A stretch of DNA of 64,000 nt, taken from contig NZ_JAHBZK010000005.1 in NCBI RefSeq assembly GCF_019635465.1, positions 62,001 to 126,000 on the forward strand. Reading direction: 5' to 3'. This document shows positions 1 through 8,718 of the stretch, piece by piece. How positions within the stretch are numbered: position 1 is the first letter of the stretch; every line of letters begins with the position of its first letter. The notes under the pieces were generated by a model that was not told where the DNA came from, did not search any database, and saw nothing but the letters and a program-made list of their open reading frames with translations. Position numbers and translations under genes: made by a program. This stretch comes from Hydrogenophaga sp. Lineage in GTDB: Bacteria; Pseudomonadota; Gammaproteobacteria; Burkholderiales; Burkholderiaceae_C.

Positions 1-1
1 C

Positions 2-979
2 GTGCTGGCCGCCTGTGAGTGCTGGCCACGCCACGTGCTGCGCGCCACGCCCGACGACATCGTCATGGGCTCGCCGCCGCTGGCCTTCACCTTCGGCCTG
101 GGCGGCTTGCTGATCTTTCCGATGTGGGCCGGCTGCTCGGTCTACTTCCCCTCGATTCCGTACACACCCGAGGCCATGGTCAAGCTGCTGATCGCACAGG
201 GCGCGACCATTTGCTACACCGCGCCCACCTTCTACCGGCAAATGGCCGCTTTCGCGCAGCAGCAGCACGCGACACAGGGTGGCGTGGGCCGCCTGCGCAT
301 CTGCGTGAGTGCGGGTGAGGGCCTGCCCGATGCGACCCGGCAGTTGTGGAAGCAGGCCACGGGCATTGAAATGCTCGACGGCATCGGCGCCACCGAGATG
401 TTCCACATCTTCATCTCCGCGGCCCCCGAGGCTGTGCGCCGCGGCGCCATCGGCACGGTGGTGCCCGGCTACACCGCGCGCGTGGTCAACGCAGACGGTC
501 AGGACGTCGCCGATGGCGAGATCGGTCGACTCGCCGTGGTGGGCCCCACCGGCTGCCGCTACCTCGACGATGCCCGCCAGACGCAGTACGTGCGCGACGG
601 CTGGAACTTCCCCGGCGACGCCTTCACGCGCGACGCCGATGGCTACTACCACTACCAGGCGCGCACCGACGACATGATCATCACCGCCGGCTACAACGTG
701 GCCGGTCCGGAGGTGGAGTCCGCCTTGCTGAGCCACCCGGCCGTGGCCGAGTGCGGCGTGATCGGCCGCCCCGACGAGGACCGAGGGCAGGTGATCGTGG
801 CCTACGTGGTACTCAAGTCGGGCCACAGCGCCGACGCCGCCATGGTCAAGGCCCTGCAGGACCACGCCAAGGCCAGCATGGCACCGTACAAGTACCCGCG
901 CGAGGTGGTGTTCGTCGAACGCCTGCCGCGCACCGAAACCGGCAAGCTGCAACGCTTTGCGCTGCGCCAGTCGACGTAA
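2..979 (+). CDS. Aromatic acyl-CoA ligase (AMP-binding), 3' part
   Basis: The gene enters from outside the window, so only the last ~325 residues are visible. It belongs to the ANL adenylating enzymes that activate a carboxylic acid with ATP and join it to CoA. Visible signatures are the mid-domain acid-activating region (DGIGATEMFHIF, near residue 125), the hinge-side stretch YQARTDDMI, and the C-terminal lysine context ETGKLQRF that supplies the catalytic Lys. The GATEMFHIF wording resembles benzoate-/2-aminobenzoate-CoA ligases, so an aromatic acid substrate is likely, but the exact one is inference. A RidA-family gene follows after 8 bp and is probably co-transcribed. RidA partners are common where enamine/imine intermediates arise, which would fit an amino-aromatic substrate. 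Confidence 0.85.
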   Translation: MLAACECWPRHVLRATPDDIVMGSPPLAFTFGLGGLLIFPMWAGCSVYFPSIPYTPEAMVKLLIAQGATICYTAPTFYRQMAAFAQQQHATQGGVGRLRICVSAGEGLPDATRQLWKQATGIEMLDGIGATEMFHIFISAAPEAVRRGAIGTVVPGYTARVVNADGQDVADGEIGRLAVVGPTGCRYLDDARQTQYVRDGWNFPGDAFTRDADGYYHYQARTDDMIITAGYNVAGPEVESALLSHPAVAECGVIGRPDEDRGQVIVAYVVLKSGHSADAAMVKALQDHAKASMAPYKYPREVVFVERLPRTETGKLQRFALRQST

Positions 980-987
980 GAGGACTC

Positions 988-1380
988 ATGCAGACACTTC
1001 ACCCTCAGGGCTGGACGCCCCCCAAGGGCTACGCCAATGGCGTGGCCGCCCGCGGCACGCAGATCTTCGTCGGCGGCCAGATCGGCTGGAACGGCCAGCA
1101 GCAGTTCGAGAGCGACGACTTCATTCACCAGACACGCCAGGCCTTGCAGAACGTGCGGGACGTGCTGGCCTGCGCCGGCGCGGGCCCCGAGCACATGGTG
1201 CGCATGACCTGGTACATCCTCGATCGCGACGAATACAACGCCCGCCTGCGCGAACTGGGTGATGCGTACCGCAGTGTGATGGGCCGAGAGTTTCCGGCCA
1301 TGACCTGCGTCGAGGTGCGCCGGCTGGTGGAGGCACGGGCCAAGGTGGAGATCGAGGTCACGGCGGTGCTGCCGGACTGA
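988..1380 (+). CDS. RidA/YjgF-family protein (enamine/imine deaminase-like)
   Basis: A 130-residue protein of typical RidA length. The start ATG is preceded by AGAGGA at good spacing, right after the ligase stop. Conserved features are the N-terminal GYANGVAARGTQIFVGGQIGW strand pair, the central R-M-T-W-Y segment, and the C-terminal MTCVEVRRLVEARAKVEIE region holding the arginine that in RidA enzymes binds the substrate carboxylate. Family members form trimers and hydrolyse reactive enamines/imines; many paralogues act on a pathway intermediate of their own operon. Position behind an aromatic CoA ligase suggests such a pathway-specific role, which is inference. Confidence 0.85.
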   Translation: MQTLHPQGWTPPKGYANGVAARGTQIFVGGQIGWNGQQQFESDDFIHQTRQALQNVRDVLACAGAGPEHMVRMTWYILDRDEYNARLRELGDAYRSVMGREFPAMTCVEVRRLVEARAKVEIEVTAVLPD

Positions 1381-1394
1381 GGCGCTGAGCCCGC

Positions 1395-2573
1395 TCAGTA
1401 CTCGCGAAGCAGTACGCCTTCGCTGACCAGATCGGGCAGTGTGAAGCGGACCTGACAACCCCCACCCGGTGTGGCGTCGCAATGGATGCTGCCCCCATGG
1501 TGCTCGACGATGCGCGCCGCCATGGCCAGTCCGACACCCAGGCCTTCGAAGTCCTGCGAATGGTGCTGCCGCTGGAACAACAGGAACAACCTGCTCGCGC
1601 GCTGGCGATCGAAACCCGTGCCGTTATCGCGCACGAAGAAGGTGAAGGTGCCGTCCGAGCCGCGCTCATGGCCCACCGTCACCCTCGGCTGCGCCGCATC
1701 GCGCGAGAACTTCACGGCGTTGTCGAGCAAATGGCGAAACACCTGCGCCAGCAGCATGGGGTCGGCTTGCACCGAGGGCAGGTCGGGCGCGATATCCCAT
1801 TGCACGCGCACGTCCTGAGCGGCACTGGGCAGGTGCGCCTTCACCTCCTGCACCAGCGCGCCGAGCGGCACCTCCTGCAGGGCCGGCCGGGCACGGCAGA
1901 GGTACAGGTAGTCCTGCAAGGCCTCGACCATGGCGGTCATCCGGCTCAAACCCGCTTGCGCCTGCTCGGCATACGCCGCGAGCACGTCGTCGCTGATTTC
2001 GGTGGCCCGCTCCCGCGCCAGCCCAAGGTAACCCCCGATGTGGCGCAGCGGCGCACGTATGTCGTGGGCCACCGCCTGGGACAGGGACTCCATCTCGCGC
2101 TGGATGACAGCCAGCGCATGGCTGTTGGCCTGGCATCGCAGCCGCAGGCTCTCGTCTCGCGTGCGCACCACCAACGCCTCACGGTCCTGCCACCGTGACA
2201 AGTCCAGCAGCGTGGCGTCGAACCCGAGATAGGCCCCGTCGGGGCCGGCCAGCGGTGTCGCAATCAGCAGTGCCGAAAAGCTCTCACCGTCGTGGCGGTG
2301 GAGGGTCAAGCGCAGCTCCCGGCGCAAGCGGTGGGTCTTCAGGTCGGCGATGAACGCCTGCAACTCCCGTCGACGCAGGTCATCGATCACGCCCAGGAAC
2401 CTGTCCAGGGCCTCCATGGGCTCGGCGGCAGCGTCGAACCAGGACCGGGCGGTATCGTTGACCTTGCACACCACACCGTCGGCCGTGACCACAAACAGCG
2501 CGGACACCGAATGGTTGCCCGGCACAGGCGGCCAGGTCAGCAGCGGCGGAACGGGTGAATGCGAATGGTCCAT
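1395..2573 (-). CDS. Orphan cytoplasmic PAS-domain sensor histidine kinase
   Basis: A 392-residue kinase without obvious membrane segments. An N-terminal PAS-like sensor occupies about residues 20-130. It is followed by a short coiled linker and a HisKA dimerisation domain with the phosphoacceptor His in AVAHDIRAPLRHIGG (near residue 170). The HATPase domain shows an N-box (LLDNAVKFSRD), G1 (DNGTGFD) and G2 (GLGVGLAMA). The phytochrome-type H-box suggests a kinase of the bacteriophytochrome/Cph1 subclass, but no PHY or GAF domain is seen. No response regulator lies beside it, so its partner is elsewhere. The start ATG sits 15 bp from a 7-1-7 inverted repeat that could be its operator. Confidence 0.88.
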   Translation of the reverse strand: MDHSHSPVPPLLTWPPVPGNHSVSALFVVTADGVVCKVNDTARSWFDAAAEPMEALDRFLGVIDDLRRRELQAFIADLKTHRLRRELRLTLHRHDGESFSALLIATPLAGPDGAYLGFDATLLDLSRWQDREALVVRTRDESLRLRCQANSHALAVIQREMESLSQAVAHDIRAPLRHIGGYLGLARERATEISDDVLAAYAEQAQAGLSRMTAMVEALQDYLYLCRARPALQEVPLGALVQEVKAHLPSAAQDVRVQWDIAPDLPSVQADPMLLAQVFRHLLDNAVKFSRDAAQPRVTVGHERGSDGTFTFFVRDNGTGFDRQRASRLFLLFQRQHHSQDFEGLGVGLAMAARIVEHHGGSIHCDATPGGGCQVRFTLPDLVSEGVLLREY

Positions 2574-2588
2574 GGGGGCTGATCGGTG

Positions 2589-2603
2589 GATGCATCATGC
2601 ATC
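2589..2603. promoter_or_regulatory. Perfect 7-1-7 inverted repeat upstream of the histidine kinase
   Basis: The sequence GATGCATCATGCATC is a perfect palindrome around one central base, lying 15 bp upstream of the kinase start codon. It could be a dimeric-regulator operator or a small hairpin in the 5' leader. No family can be assigned from the motif alone. Confidence 0.4.
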
Positions 2604-2652
2604 GATCACCCCCCCCATGCCACTACGGCGAAACCCGCGTCGGAAACCAGCG

Positions 2653-3819
2653 TCAGGTGCGAACCTTGCCGTCGCCGGTGAGCATGGACAACTCGGCAAA
2701 GCGCGAGGCCACGTGGTTGGTGCTGCTCAGCGAGATGGCAAAGCCGCCGAGGCTGGTATCGCCCACCGCTTCCAGGCCATTGACGATGTTCTCCGAGTTG
2801 ACGCCCTTGCCGCCGGCACGGCGGGCACCTTCGACGAACAAACGCGCTGCGAGGTAGCCCTCGAGGCTGGAGAAGTTGGGTTGCACCTTGTCGCCGCCGC
2901 GAGCAATGGCGTCGAAGAAGTCGCGCGTGATCGGGCGTGCGGTGGAAAACGGGTTGGGCACCACCTGCGAGATCGCCACACCGGCGCCCACCTTGCCGAG
3001 CTCGTCGGCCAGGGCCTGCGTGCCCACGAAGGACACGTTGAAGAAGGTGCCGCCGTAGCCGGCCTTGCGCGCCTCCTTGATGAAGGCCGCGCAGGATTTG
3101 TACGCACTGATCTGCACCACGGCCTGCGGCTTGGCGGCCACGATGGTCTCCACCGCCTTGGCCACGTCCACCGAATTGCGCTCCACGGTCGCCGTGACCT
3201 TGGGCTTGAGGTTGCGCGATGCCATGGCCAGGGTCACACCGTCGAGCCCGGCCTTGCCGTAGGAGTCGTTCTGGTGGAACACCGCGATGTCGTTGAGGCC
3301 GAGGCTGGTGAGCTGGCGCACGATCAGCGCCGTCTCGTCGTTGTACGACGCGCGCAGGTGAAAGGCGAGACGGTTGAAGGGCTGGCGCAGGCCCATGGCA
3401 CCGGTGAAGGGCGCAATGAAGGGAATGCCGGCCTGCGTGGTCAGCGGCAGCGCGGCCAGGCTGGTCGGCGTGCCGATGTAGCCGAACAGCGCGGTGCAGC
3501 CGCGTGAGAGCAACTGGCGGGTGTTCTCGGCGCAGCGATCGGGCTCGTAGCCATCGTCGAGTTTGACGATCTCGATGCGCTGACCACCCACGCCACCTTG
3601 CTGATTCACAAGATCGAAGTACAACTGGGCGCCCGCATTGAACTGGATGCCCAGCTGAGCGGCGGGGCCCGTGAAGGCGGCCGATTGACCGAGCACGATG
3701 CGGTTGCTCTGCGCCAGCAGATGCGGGCTGGCCAGCGCCGCCGCGGCGCCTATGGCCACGCCGGTGAAACGGCGGCGCGTAAGGTCGGTCGAGGCGGAAC
3801 GGATGGGGGCGTGAGACAT
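2653..3819 (-). CDS. ABC transporter substrate-binding protein, branched-chain amino acid/aromatic type, Tat-exported
   Basis: A 388-residue periplasmic binding protein of the LivJ/Leu-Ile-Val type I fold. The N-terminus carries a twin-arginine motif (RRRFTG, residues 15-20), then a hydrophobic stretch ending in HLLAQ near residue 37, so export is likely through Tat. The mature start (IVLGQSAAFTGPAAQLG) is the family's usual first strand and ligand loop. In Burkholderiales such proteins often bind aromatic acids rather than amino acids. No permease or ATPase gene is next to it, so the rest of the transporter is encoded elsewhere. GGAG lies just before the ATG. A TACCC-N5-GGGTA palindrome lies 59-73 bp upstream. 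Confidence 0.88.
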   Translation of the reverse strand: MSHAPIRSASTDLTRRRFTGVAIGAAAALASPHLLAQSNRIVLGQSAAFTGPAAQLGIQFNAGAQLYFDLVNQQGGVGGQRIEIVKLDDGYEPDRCAENTRQLLSRGCTALFGYIGTPTSLAALPLTTQAGIPFIAPFTGAMGLRQPFNRLAFHLRASYNDETALIVRQLTSLGLNDIAVFHQNDSYGKAGLDGVTLAMASRNLKPKVTATVERNSVDVAKAVETIVAAKPQAVVQISAYKSCAAFIKEARKAGYGGTFFNVSFVGTQALADELGKVGAGVAISQVVPNPFSTARPITRDFFDAIARGGDKVQPNFSSLEGYLAARLFVEGARRAGGKGVNSENIVNGLEAVGDTSLGGFAISLSSTNHVASRFAELSMLTGDGKVRT

Positions 3820-3877
3820 CGTGAAAGGCTCCGGGAGGCAGGCGTGCAGCGTGGGGAAATGGATCGACGATCCCCTG

Positions 3878-3892
3878 TACCCCTATGGGGTA
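3878..3892. promoter_or_regulatory. TACCCCTATGGGGTA palindrome, resembles CsoR/RicR-type operators
   Basis: A perfect 6-3-6 palindrome with a C-tract and G-tract flanked by TA, located in the 155-bp gap between the binding-protein gene and the 3' end of the TonB receptor gene. It fits the TACCC-N5-GGGTA form known for copper-sensing CsoR-family repressors. It would sit in the promoter of the binding-protein gene. Copper control is a guess from the motif. Confidence 0.4.
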
Positions 3893-3975
3893 TCAGAACG
3901 TTGCGCCATGCTACCGATCGTTCGGGAAATCGCAGGCGCGCTCGCCGCCCCCAGGCGACCGTTGATCGCAGGACC

Positions 3976-6102
3976 TCAGAAACGACGCGCCAGCTCCAGC
4001 CCCGCCGACCAGCTGCGTCCCGCCCCGGGCTCGAAGTAGCGCCCGTTGCCGTCGTTGACGATCACCGAGCCCGCGTGACGGCGATCGGTGAGGTTGTCGA
4101 TGCGCACGAACTGGCGCCATGTCCAGGGGCCGACCCGCTGCTCGAAGCGGGCACCCAGGGACAGCAACGTGTGCGCGCCAGCCGCATCGGTGTTGAGGTC
4201 GTTGACATAGACCCGACCGGTGTGGCGCGCCTCCATTGAGAAGACACCGCCCACCGCGCGCGCCCAGGGTGGCGTCCAGGCCAGTTGCGCAAACAACTGC
4301 TGCGCGGGCACGCCGGGCAGGGCGTTGCCGGCGGGGAAGCGCGCATCGGCCGAGGCCAGATAGAGCGCCTGCAGCCAGGTCCAGGCGGAGGTGAACACGA
4401 GGTCGCCCCAGGCGTGCTCGGCCGAGAGTTCGACGCCACGCCGCTCGGTGCGCCCGGCGTTGGTGTACACCGTGCGACCACCGCTGCTGCTGTCCACCAC
4501 GATCTCGTCGCGCGTGCGGGTGTGAAACAACGTGGCGCTCCACAGCCCATCGGCATGGCGCCCGCGCAGGCCGAGCTCGGCGTTGCTGCTGCGCGAAGGG
4601 CGCAGTGCGGTGTTAAGCCCGGTGGCGCCCGAGCTCTGGTATGCCACCTCGTTGAGCGTGGGGATCTCGAAGCCCTGTCCCAGGCTGCCATACAGCTGCA
4701 GATCGGGGTCCAGTTGCCAACGCGCACCGAGCACCGACACGGTGCGCGCGTACGACACGGCACCGCTGTCGTCGCCATTGGACAGAAAGCGGTCGCTGGA
4801 GCGGTAGTCGGCGTGGATGTGCCGCACACCGCCTTCGACGGTGAAGGCGTCGCGCGAGTAGCTGGCCCGCAGGTAAGGGTCGCGCGTGGTGGCGCGGTTG
4901 GTTTCGTCGCGCCGCAACAGGCCTTGCACACCGATGGCCGTCGGCGCGCCGCTGGGGCCCGTGAAGTTGTTGAAGCCCAGGCGCAGATCGCTCTGATGAT
5001 CGACCGCCAGGCCGGCACTGAGGTCGGCGCGCCCGCTGCCCCAGGTCCCTTGCCAGCGCCAGCGCGCATTGAGCCCCTGGTAGACGCGATCGAGGTCGAT
5101 CACGCCGCCCGAGCTGGTGGCGGCGTTCTGCGCCGTGGGCGGGATCGACTGGAACTGCATCACATGGCGCTGCCCGGCGTAACCCATCAGCTCAAGGCTG
5201 TGCCCGCCGCCCAGGGCGTGGTCCCAGGCCACACCCGCCTGGGCCTGCGACACCGACTTGCGTGTGTTGAAGTCGATCGCCTGGCTGGCGGTCTGCGTGG
5301 GATCGGCGTCGAACTGCGCGCGGGTGAGCCCCTGCGGGTCAAGCGCAAAGCCCGTCTGCCGGTTGAACAGCAGCACGGTACGGCCACCGTCGTGCGCGCG
5401 CACGAGCTTGGCGTTGGTGGTGCTGCGGTGTGCCGACGACTGCGGTCGCAGGCCATCGGTCTCGAAACGACCCGTGTCCAGTGCGTAGAGCCAACCCGGG
5501 TCGCTGTCGCCCCCGGTCGATGCGCCCACACGCCCGCTGAGCTGCGTCGACAGGCGCCACAGGCCATGGTCACCCAGAGCCAACCCGCCGCGCCACTGTG
5601 CGGGCTCGCCACCGTCCTCGGTGTACAGCAGGATGGCGGCACCGCTGGAAGCGCCGTAGAGCGTGGCCAGCGGGCCGCGAACCACCTCGATGCGCTGCGC
5701 GCTGCTCAGCGGGAAGTTGGCCGCCTGACCGGCACCGTCGGGGGCGCTGGCCGGAATGCCATCCACGAACAGACGCACACCCCGCACGCCGAAGGTGGAC
5801 CGCGCGCCAAAGCCGCGCACCGACACCTGCAGGTCTTGCGCGTAGTTGTTGCGGTTGCGGATCACCAGGCCCGGCACCCTGCCCATGCCCTCGGACAGGT
5901 TGATCTGCAACTGCCCACTGCGCAGCTCCTCGCCCTCCACCACGTCGATCGACGCACTGCCACGCCAGCGCTGCTCGTACACGCTGCTGCCGGTGACCAC
6001 CACCGGGGCCAGCGCACCAGGTTCCACTGGCAGGGTCTGGCCCAGCCCGGCGCCTGCCGACAGTGCCCCCCATGCCGGCCACAGGCGACGCGCGCGCTTC
6101 AC
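3976..6102 (-). CDS. TonB-dependent outer-membrane receptor
   Basis: A 708-residue receptor with the expected order: signal peptide (about residues 1-21), a plug domain with PVVVTGSSV, the VPGLVIRNR and VSVRGFGARSTFGVRGVRLFVDGIP plug motifs and RIEVVRGPLATLYGASSGAAI, then a beta-barrel ending in the aromatic terminus LARRF. It takes up a large or scarce ligand across the outer membrane using TonB-ExbBD energy. The ligand cannot be read from the sequence; iron chelates are the commonest for the family. The start is a GTG that overlaps the stop of a possible 19-codon leader reading frame. No transporter or FecIR-type regulator lies adjacent, and downstream is only the binding-protein gene after a gap. 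Confidence 0.9.
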   Translation of the reverse strand: MKRARRLWPAWGALSAGAGLGQTLPVEPGALAPVVVTGSSVYEQRWRGSASIDVVEGEELRSGQLQINLSEGMGRVPGLVIRNRNNYAQDLQVSVRGFGARSTFGVRGVRLFVDGIPASAPDGAGQAANFPLSSAQRIEVVRGPLATLYGASSGAAILLYTEDGGEPAQWRGGLALGDHGLWRLSTQLSGRVGASTGGDSDPGWLYALDTGRFETDGLRPQSSAHRSTTNAKLVRAHDGGRTVLLFNRQTGFALDPQGLTRAQFDADPTQTASQAIDFNTRKSVSQAQAGVAWDHALGGGHSLELMGYAGQRHVMQFQSIPPTAQNAATSSGGVIDLDRVYQGLNARWRWQGTWGSGRADLSAGLAVDHQSDLRLGFNNFTGPSGAPTAIGVQGLLRRDETNRATTRDPYLRASYSRDAFTVEGGVRHIHADYRSSDRFLSNGDDSGAVSYARTVSVLGARWQLDPDLQLYGSLGQGFEIPTLNEVAYQSSGATGLNTALRPSRSSNAELGLRGRHADGLWSATLFHTRTRDEIVVDSSSGGRTVYTNAGRTERRGVELSAEHAWGDLVFTSAWTWLQALYLASADARFPAGNALPGVPAQQLFAQLAWTPPWARAVGGVFSMEARHTGRVYVNDLNTDAAGAHTLLSLGARFEQRVGPWTWRQFVRIDNLTDRRHAGSVIVNDGNGRYFEPGAGRSWSAGLELARRF

Positions 6103-6282
6103 GCACGGACCTCAGCGTGGGGGCAAACGGGTGCTGAGCAAAGGGGCGCCTGGGTCATGGGGTTCCTTGGTGGCGTTGGGCGTTGGGCGTTGGGTGATCG
6201 AGCGGCCGACCCGCAGAACGCTCAACGCCGAACCCTCAACGGCCCGGACGCTAGCGCGCATCGGCGGCGCAGCACAAGCCCC

Positions 6283-6297
6283 ACGCCGCTTCGCGTC
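6283..6297. repeat. Partial copy of the CGCCGCTTCGCGTC intergenic element
   Basis: Fourteen bases (CGCCGCTTCGCGTC) match the first hairpin of the larger element at about 55206-55273. Only this arm is present, so it is either a degenerate remnant or chance in GC-rich DNA. It lies in the leader between the TonB receptor and thiD, where G-rich tandem copies of GCGTTGG are also seen near 6172-6195. Confidence 0.35.
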
Positions 6298-6345
6298 GGG
6301 TTGTGACGAAACGGAACACCCGCCCAGGGATAATGCGCGCCCGCC

Positions 6346-7158
<813 letters not shown>

Positions 7159-7248
7159 CCCAGGTCATCACCGCGGCATGGGGCGGGCGCTATGCTGCGC
7201 GTCTGCCAATCGTCACATCCGAAATCGTCATCCCCATTAGGAGCCCGC

Positions 7249-7749
7249 ATGAGCAAGAAGACCACCAAGCCCGTCATGGCCGTGAACATCGGCATCGCCG
7301 AAAAAGACCGCGCCGCCATCGCCAAAGGCCTGAGCCACCTGCTGGCCGACACCTACACCCTGTACCTCACCACCCACAACTTCCACTGGAACGTGACCGG
7401 GCCCATGTTCAACAGCCTGCACACCATGTTCATGGAGCAGTACACCGAGCTGTGGAACGCCGTCGACCCGATCGCCGAGCGCATCCGCTCGCTGGGTCAT
7501 GTGGCGCCGGGCAGCTACGCCGAATTCGCCAAGCTGAGCTCGCTGCCCGATGCGCCCACCACGCCACCCAAGGCCCTGGAGATGGTGGCCATCCTGGCCA
7601 AGGGCCACGAAGGCGCCGCCCGCACCGCGCGCGCCATGTTCGATCTGGTCGACAAGGCCAGCGACGAACCCACCGCCGACGTGCTCGTGCAACGCCTCAC
7701 CGTGCACGAACAGGCGGCCTGGATGCTGCGCTCGCTGCTCGAGGCGTGA
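7249..7749 (+). CDS. dps: Dps-family ferritin-like DNA-protection protein
   Basis: A 166-residue Dps protein. The motif HNFHWNVTGPMFNSLHTMFMEQYTEL (from about residue 44) holds the His/Asp/Glu ferroxidase ligands that lie between Dps subunits. The family forms 12-subunit shells that oxidise and store iron and shield DNA during oxidative or starvation stress. The N-terminus is lysine-rich (MSKKTTKP), as in DNA-binding Dps. The ATG at this position has AGGAG six bases upstream, which decides it over earlier in-frame codons. The last 53 bp overlap the end of the convergent EamA transporter gene. Confidence 0.93.
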   Translation: MSKKTTKPVMAVNIGIAEKDRAAIAKGLSHLLADTYTLYLTTHNFHWNVTGPMFNSLHTMFMEQYTELWNAVDPIAERIRSLGHVAPGSYAEFAKLSSLPDAPTTPPKALEMVAILAKGHEGAARTARAMFDLVDKASDEPTADVLVQRLTVHEQAAWMLRSLLEA

Positions 7750-8644
7750 TCGGCGCGGCGGCCGGCCCGGGCGACACCGGCCGGCTGCCCCACCACAAGG
7801 CCAGCCCCATCAGGCCCACGCCCAGCCATTGGGCGGGTGCCAGCCAGCGCTGATACACCAGCGCATCGCACAGCAAGGTCACCGCCGGGTACACGAACTG
7901 CAGCAAGGCGGTGCGTGAGGTGCTCAGGCGGGCCATGCCACCGTAGATCAGCACATAGGCCAGGCCCGTGTGCACCACCCCCAGCGCCACCAGCCAGGCC
8001 CAGGGCGCACCCCATGCGGGCCAGCCCTGCGCCAACAGCCAGGGCCACAACAGGGCCGTGCCCAGCGCGCATTGCCACCAGGCCAGCGCCAGCGGTGGCA
8101 CCGGTGTGCGGGCGCGCAGCAGCAGCCCGACCCCCGTCTGCGCAACCACCGCCACGCCGCACAGCAGCAGCCCCGCCACCGAGGTGGCGCCTGCGCCACC
8201 CATCAAGCCGGTGGCCAGCACCAGGCCGGCCAGGGCCAGCCACACGGCCAACACACGCGAGCGAGGCAGCGCCTCGCCCAGTACCCAGGCACCCGCCACC
8301 ATCAGGCACAGCGGCTGGATGTGAAACACCACCGTGGCCAAACCCACCGACAACCGCTGGATGGCCGCAAAGAAGACCACCCAGCTCAACACCACCATGC
8401 CCGCCGCCAGCCCGACGCGCCAGCGGGTGCCAGGCGGCAGGCGCCACAAGGGTGCGCGGCCACTGCAACCAGCCCACAGGGTCAGCGCCAACAGGCCGAA
8501 GGCGCAACGAAACCAGGCCGCCGCCGCCGCGCTGCTGCCCGACTCGAGCAGGAACACCCCCAGCGTGCCGAGGATGGCGCCGCCCGCGGCCATGCGCCAG
8601 GCGGCGCGGCGCTCGGCGGAAGGCGATGGGCTTGTGGTGGTCAT
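7697..8644 (-). CDS. EamA/DMT-family transporter
   Basis: A 315-residue membrane protein with about ten predicted hydrophobic helices arranged as two EamA repeats, typical of the drug/metabolite transporter superfamily. The first repeat starts with AAGGAILGTLGVFLLESG and the second with an ALVVLSW-type segment. Members export amino acids, purines or other small metabolites; the substrate here is unknown. ATG at 8644 is preferred, with GTG two codons earlier as an alternative. It is divergent from a LysR regulator gene 74 bp away, the usual arrangement in which the LysR protein controls the exporter. Its 3' end overlaps dps by 53 bp on the opposite strand. Confidence 0.85.
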   Translation of the reverse strand: MTTTSPSPSAERRAAWRMAAGGAILGTLGVFLLESGSSAAAAAWFRCAFGLLALTLWAGCSGRAPLWRLPPGTRWRVGLAAGMVVLSWVVFFAAIQRLSVGLATVVFHIQPLCLMVAGAWVLGEALPRSRVLAVWLALAGLVLATGLMGGAGATSVAGLLLCGVAVVAQTGVGLLLRARTPVPPLALAWWQCALGTALLWPWLLAQGWPAWGAPWAWLVALGVVHTGLAYVLIYGGMARLSTSRTALLQFVYPAVTLLCDALVYQRWLAPAQWLGVGLMGLALWWGSRPVSPGPAAAPITPRAASAASRPPVRAR

Positions 8645-8718
8645 GCCCACAATGTCGCCGTCACTTTCGCATTCGAGAAGCGGATAATTCGTATCCCTGC
8701 CATCCGATCATCGAATCC
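8645..8718. promoter_or_regulatory. Divergent promoter region, EamA exporter / LysR regulator
   Basis: A 74-bp shared gap that is more AT-rich than its surroundings. It contains ATTCG repeats (near 8670 and 8687) and a GATAAT hexamer that could serve as the LysR gene -10. LysR proteins usually bind in such a gap, repressing their own gene and activating the neighbour. No exact binding site can be fixed. Confidence 0.45.

Noticed and set aside
6172..6195. CRISPR-like or regulatory tandem repeat of GCGTTGG
   Set aside because: Only about three 7-bp units without spacers; simple tandem repeat of doubtful meaning.
6103..6200. Cobalamin riboswitch in front of the TonB receptor
   Set aside because: No B12-box or surrounding helices could be traced in the minus-strand leader.
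4285..6306. Long plus-strand reading frame opposite the TonB receptor
   Set aside because: Its product has low complexity rich in Arg, Gly, Ala and His, no family resemblance, and lies antisense to a well-supported receptor gene; a shadow of high GC.
6103..6345. TPP riboswitch upstream of thiD
   Set aside because: The CTGAGA and GAACCTGA-type core boxes are missing in both orientations.
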